This document shows, piece after piece, positions 61,213 through 64,000 of a DNA stretch of 64,000 bases. Within the stretch, counting starts at the first letter, position 1, and every line of letters starts with the position of its first letter. This DNA comes from Brasenia schreberi (Eukaryota > Streptophyta > Magnoliopsida > Nymphaeales > Cabombaceae), in the NCBI GenBank assembly GCA_036023115.1, contig JAYKKT010000040.1, positions 2,229,501-2,293,500 on the forward strand. Reading direction: 5' to 3'. The notes beneath the pieces were generated by a model. That model was given only the letters and a program-made list of their open reading frames with translations, had not been told where the DNA came from and did not search any database. The position numbers and the translations under genes were made by a program.

Positions 61213-62698
61213 AGGATTCGATGACTGATGTAGATATAAATATGTATGTATATGTGTATGAGGTTGAGCTCATCAAATGGTGAGTGGAGAAAGCACCCTT
61301 ATCATATCCTATTCAATATAAGCCCAATGAACATGATTAACCACAAGCACTAACCAATATAGGCCCAAGGAACACGATTAACCGTAAGCAGCTTGCCTCA
61401 AAACAAAGTCTGCCTCATCAAATTCTAATTTTCAGGCCTTCAGCTATTGATGGAAAAACGAATGCACCCGTAAAAGTTCGTCCTGTTACAGGGACACGAC
61501 GTTCTGATATTTTAATGTGTGAAGTGAAGAGAGCTGGGGAGTGTGCAAAATGTTTTTTTTTTCAAAAACAGGGATAAGGCATCGAAATATGGTTTTATGA
61601 TGATTATATACATTTTTCTAATTATAAAAAGTACAAACATATATCATGATAAAATATTAACACTTTTAAGAAGAACTAACAGCAATTGGACAGTGTCATC
61701 ATCTATCTGGGCTTGAATCAAATTGCAGTTTTTCTGAGATACGATTCGCTGACGTCAGGGATGCCAAAAGTACGGGTTCGGGCTTGAACATCCTAGAACC
61801 CAAACACATGCAGGGAACCGAGTTACAAGAGTATCTCGGGACACTAAATTCATACCGAGTCAACGGAATCTGTTTCAGAAGCTTTGGATTCTTCGTTGAC
61901 AAAGGATTTGTTTTCTCTGAAAGGGGAAAGTGGCAAGAGTGGTAAAAGCCATTAGAAGATAGACAAAGAGAGAAAAGATTGGGAAAACTTTGACTATAGT
62001 AACGCATTACAGTGAAGAGAGTGGAGGGTCAGTGCGGAAGGCATGTAAAGTCAGCACCAGCAAAGCCTGTGGCCTCCATATTCACACTGTTTCTTGTTCA
62101 CGTGTCCTTCCTTTTTATATGTTTTCTTCGTCCGGGTGCAGATCCCAACAGTTTAGACTGCCATAGGTGTTGAAGAGGTAGATCCCTTCGTCACCTTTTA
62201 CAGTCTGTGACAGAGGCAGTGAAAAGGAGCAAGGGGTTTTAGAGAGAAAAGGATAGATAGTAGGGAACTCCTCCCTCTTACCGGCTCCTCTTTTGATGCT
62301 TATCCCAAAGGTTTCAGCCCTGCCCAAGTTTTCGTTTCCATCTACTAATCTCTCTCTCTCTGAGTCGTTTAGAGTATTTTTAAGGTGTTGGGAGTCTACA
62401 GGGTTACAGGGTTGAGTGGATTCATCCGCTGTAGTTTTGAGCCCCTATTGATTCTTCTTCGTCTTCTTTAACGTTCTCTTCTGTGTGGTGGTTTGCATGC
62501 AACGGAAGTGTGGGGGAAGATAGGGTTTTGAAGGGGTAGAGAGAAAGAGAGAAGGGGTGAGAATCAAGAGCTATAAGCTAACAAGGAAAGGGCCTTACGG
62601 GTTGTAGGGACGAGATGTCTTTCCTTGCGTTTGCTTGCCTTTTTTCTCACTCTTTCTCTCTGAGTTCCTAGAGGGAGAGAGTTGGCGGCACTAGTTCA
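61213..62698. other. 5' region of the HD-ZIP IV gene and spacer
   Basis: No other gene is recognised. The part after about 62330 is rich in CTCTCT and GAGAGA tracts typical of plant promoters and leaders. It may contain an upstream untranslated exon, as HD-ZIP IV genes often have; this cannot be fixed from sequence alone. Confidence 0.4.
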
Positions 62699-62705
62699 TA
62701 TATAG
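62699..62705 (+). promoter_or_regulatory. Candidate TATA box of the HD-ZIP IV gene
   Basis: TATATAG about 130 bp upstream of the ATG, with a CT-rich stretch after it. The spacing would allow a 5' UTR of roughly 100 nt. It is only a candidate because a 5' UTR intron is common in this family. Confidence 0.3.
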
Positions 62706-62832
62706 AGCGTGTGTGCTTGTGCCTCTATTCTCCATTTTTTGCCGTTTTTTTCGTTTTTGTAGAATGACGTTTGTGGGTGGACAAAGAAACTGAAGGGAGA
62801 GGAAGAAAAGAAGAAAATAAAAAGCAGGTTTG

Positions 62833-64000
62833 ATGAGTTTTGGGGGTTTTGTAGATAGGAATTCTGGAGGTGCAAAGGTAGCTATAGATCTGCCTTACAA
62901 CAATATGCCAGTGGGTGCAACCGTTCAGCCTCGCCTTGTTCCTTCTGTATTGCCCAGACCACCTAAGACTATGTTTTCCTCTCCGGGCTTGTCTTTGACA
63001 CTGGTAATCTTGTCTCTCTCTTGCTTCGGCTCTTTCTCTCTCTGAATTTGGATTCTTGATGGGTGTTTTTGTACAGACGAGTGCCGGCGGCGGAGGAGGG
63101 ATGGGCGGTCAGGGATTGCTTGATAATGGCGGTTTTGGTGTTAATGGAGGGATTGCTGGTAATGAGCTCGAAGCAACAAGAACAAAGGATGATGAATATG
63201 AAAGTAGATCGGGTAGCGATAATATGGACGGCGGGTCTGGTGATGAACAAGAAGGTGAAAACCCTCGAAAGAAGAAAAGATATCACAGGCACAGTCCCCA
63301 GCAGATTCAGGAACTAGAAGCGTAAGACTCCCTCCCTCCCTCCCTTCCGCCTCTCTCTTTCTCTCTCTCTCTCTCTGTGAATTGGTGTTTCTATCGCAGT
63401 CTTTTCAAGGAATGCCCTCATCCTGACGAGAAGCAAAGATCAGAGCTTAGTAAAAGGTTGAATCTTGAGAGCAGACAGGTTAAGTTCTGGTTTCAAAATA
63501 GGCGTACACAAATGAAGGTAATCTTTGTTGTTTGGGTAGTCTTATTTCCAGTCCTCTTTGGTCTTTTATGTGAAATATGTAAACCGTTTTCGCAGACTCA
63601 ATTGGAACGCCATGAAAATTCCATACTGAGGCAAGAAAACGATAAGCTCCGAGCTGAAAACATGTCGATTCGCGAAGCGATGAGGAATCCGATTTGCAGC
63701 AATTGTGGAGGTCCTGCTATTCTAGGGGAGGTCTCTTTGGAAGAACAGCATCTCAGAATTGAAAATGCGAGGCTTAAAGATGAATTAGATAGAGTTTGTG
63801 CCCTTGCAAGCAAGTTCTTCGGCAGGCCCATCTCAGGCATTTCTTCGGTGCCACCGTCTATAATCCCGTGCTCGTCTCTTGAGCTCGCAATGGGCAGCAA
63901 TGGCTTCGGCGGTTTGAGCGGTTCTGCTACTGCATTGCCTGCTGGCAATGAGTTCGGCTGCAGCGGAGTTCTCAGCGCTGTCCAGCCACGACCAGCAAAT
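62833..64000 (+). CDS. HD-ZIP IV homeodomain transcription factor, ANL2/HDG1 type (5' part; runs off right edge)
   Basis: Four exons are visible: 62833-63003, 63077-63321, 63400-63517 and 63596 to the edge, 313 codons in frame with GT-AG introns. The N-terminus [24 protein letters not shown] and [11 protein letters not shown] are the subfamily signature. Then come [29 protein letters not shown], the homeodomain with [13 protein letters not shown] (about 122-181) and the zipper-loop-zipper with the CSNCGGP cysteine pair (C212, C215) and [13 protein letters not shown]. The lipid-binding START domain should lie beyond the window. The family controls epidermal identity, anthocyanin and cuticle genes through L1-box (TAAATGYA) binding. 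The ATG at 62833 is preferred because it gives the conserved MxFGGF start. Whether it is ANL2 or HDG1 is unsettled. Confidence 0.94.

Noticed and set aside
1..64000. CRISPR arrays, bacterial operons, prophage, or organelle DNA insertions
   Set aside because: No regularly spaced repeats with unique spacers, no clustered short intergenic coding layout, and no stretch recognisable as plastid or mitochondrial genes was seen.

Overview
This is a plant nuclear window. The genes have many short GT-AG introns, organelle transit peptides and plant-only families (class B heat-stress factor, HD-ZIP IV, PORR, XBAT), and they sit in AT-rich DNA full of LINE and SINE copies and microsatellites. It is most likely a flowering plant; I cannot name the species. 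Base composition is uneven: several coding exons are GC-rich while spacers and introns are AT-rich.

Layout, left to right. A class B2 heat-stress transcription factor on the minus strand is cut by the left edge (1-533), with a perfect three-unit heat-shock element about 490 bp upstream. About 8 kb of spacer follows, with tRNA-type SINEs and RTE LINE fragments. The chloroplast SRP receptor cpFtsY (9136-13329, plus) has 11 exons that I joined in frame to 378 residues. A decayed SIS-domain sugar isomerase (14622-15196, minus) and a protein phosphatase 1 inhibitor-2 gene (17201-22164, minus) come next. From memory, these are also neighbours in Arabidopsis (At5g52190/At5g52200). The ribosomal protein uL1/L10a gene (24239-27659, plus) lies divergently from inhibitor-2 and has telo-box and site II promoter elements. 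The ankyrin-RING ubiquitin ligase XBAT33-type gene (29737-35153, minus) has ten exons, one flanked by a GC-AG intron. A PORR-domain gene (40756-42241, plus) is broken by two stops and a one-base insertion. A full-length, mutated RTE-type LINE (47254-50440, minus) carries a 10-bp target-site duplication. Repeat-rich spacer with tandem duplications runs to the 5' half of an HD-ZIP IV homeobox gene of the ANL2/HDG1 type (62833 to the right edge).

The genes do not form one pathway. They are ordinary unlinked plant genes for heat response, thylakoid protein targeting, phosphatase control, translation, ubiquitination and epidermal transcription. I found no coherent undescribed system. The most interesting items are the two young pseudogenes, the RTE insertions with readable target-site duplications (one only 54 bp long), the tRNA-SINE family, the tiny first coding exons and the GC-AG intron.
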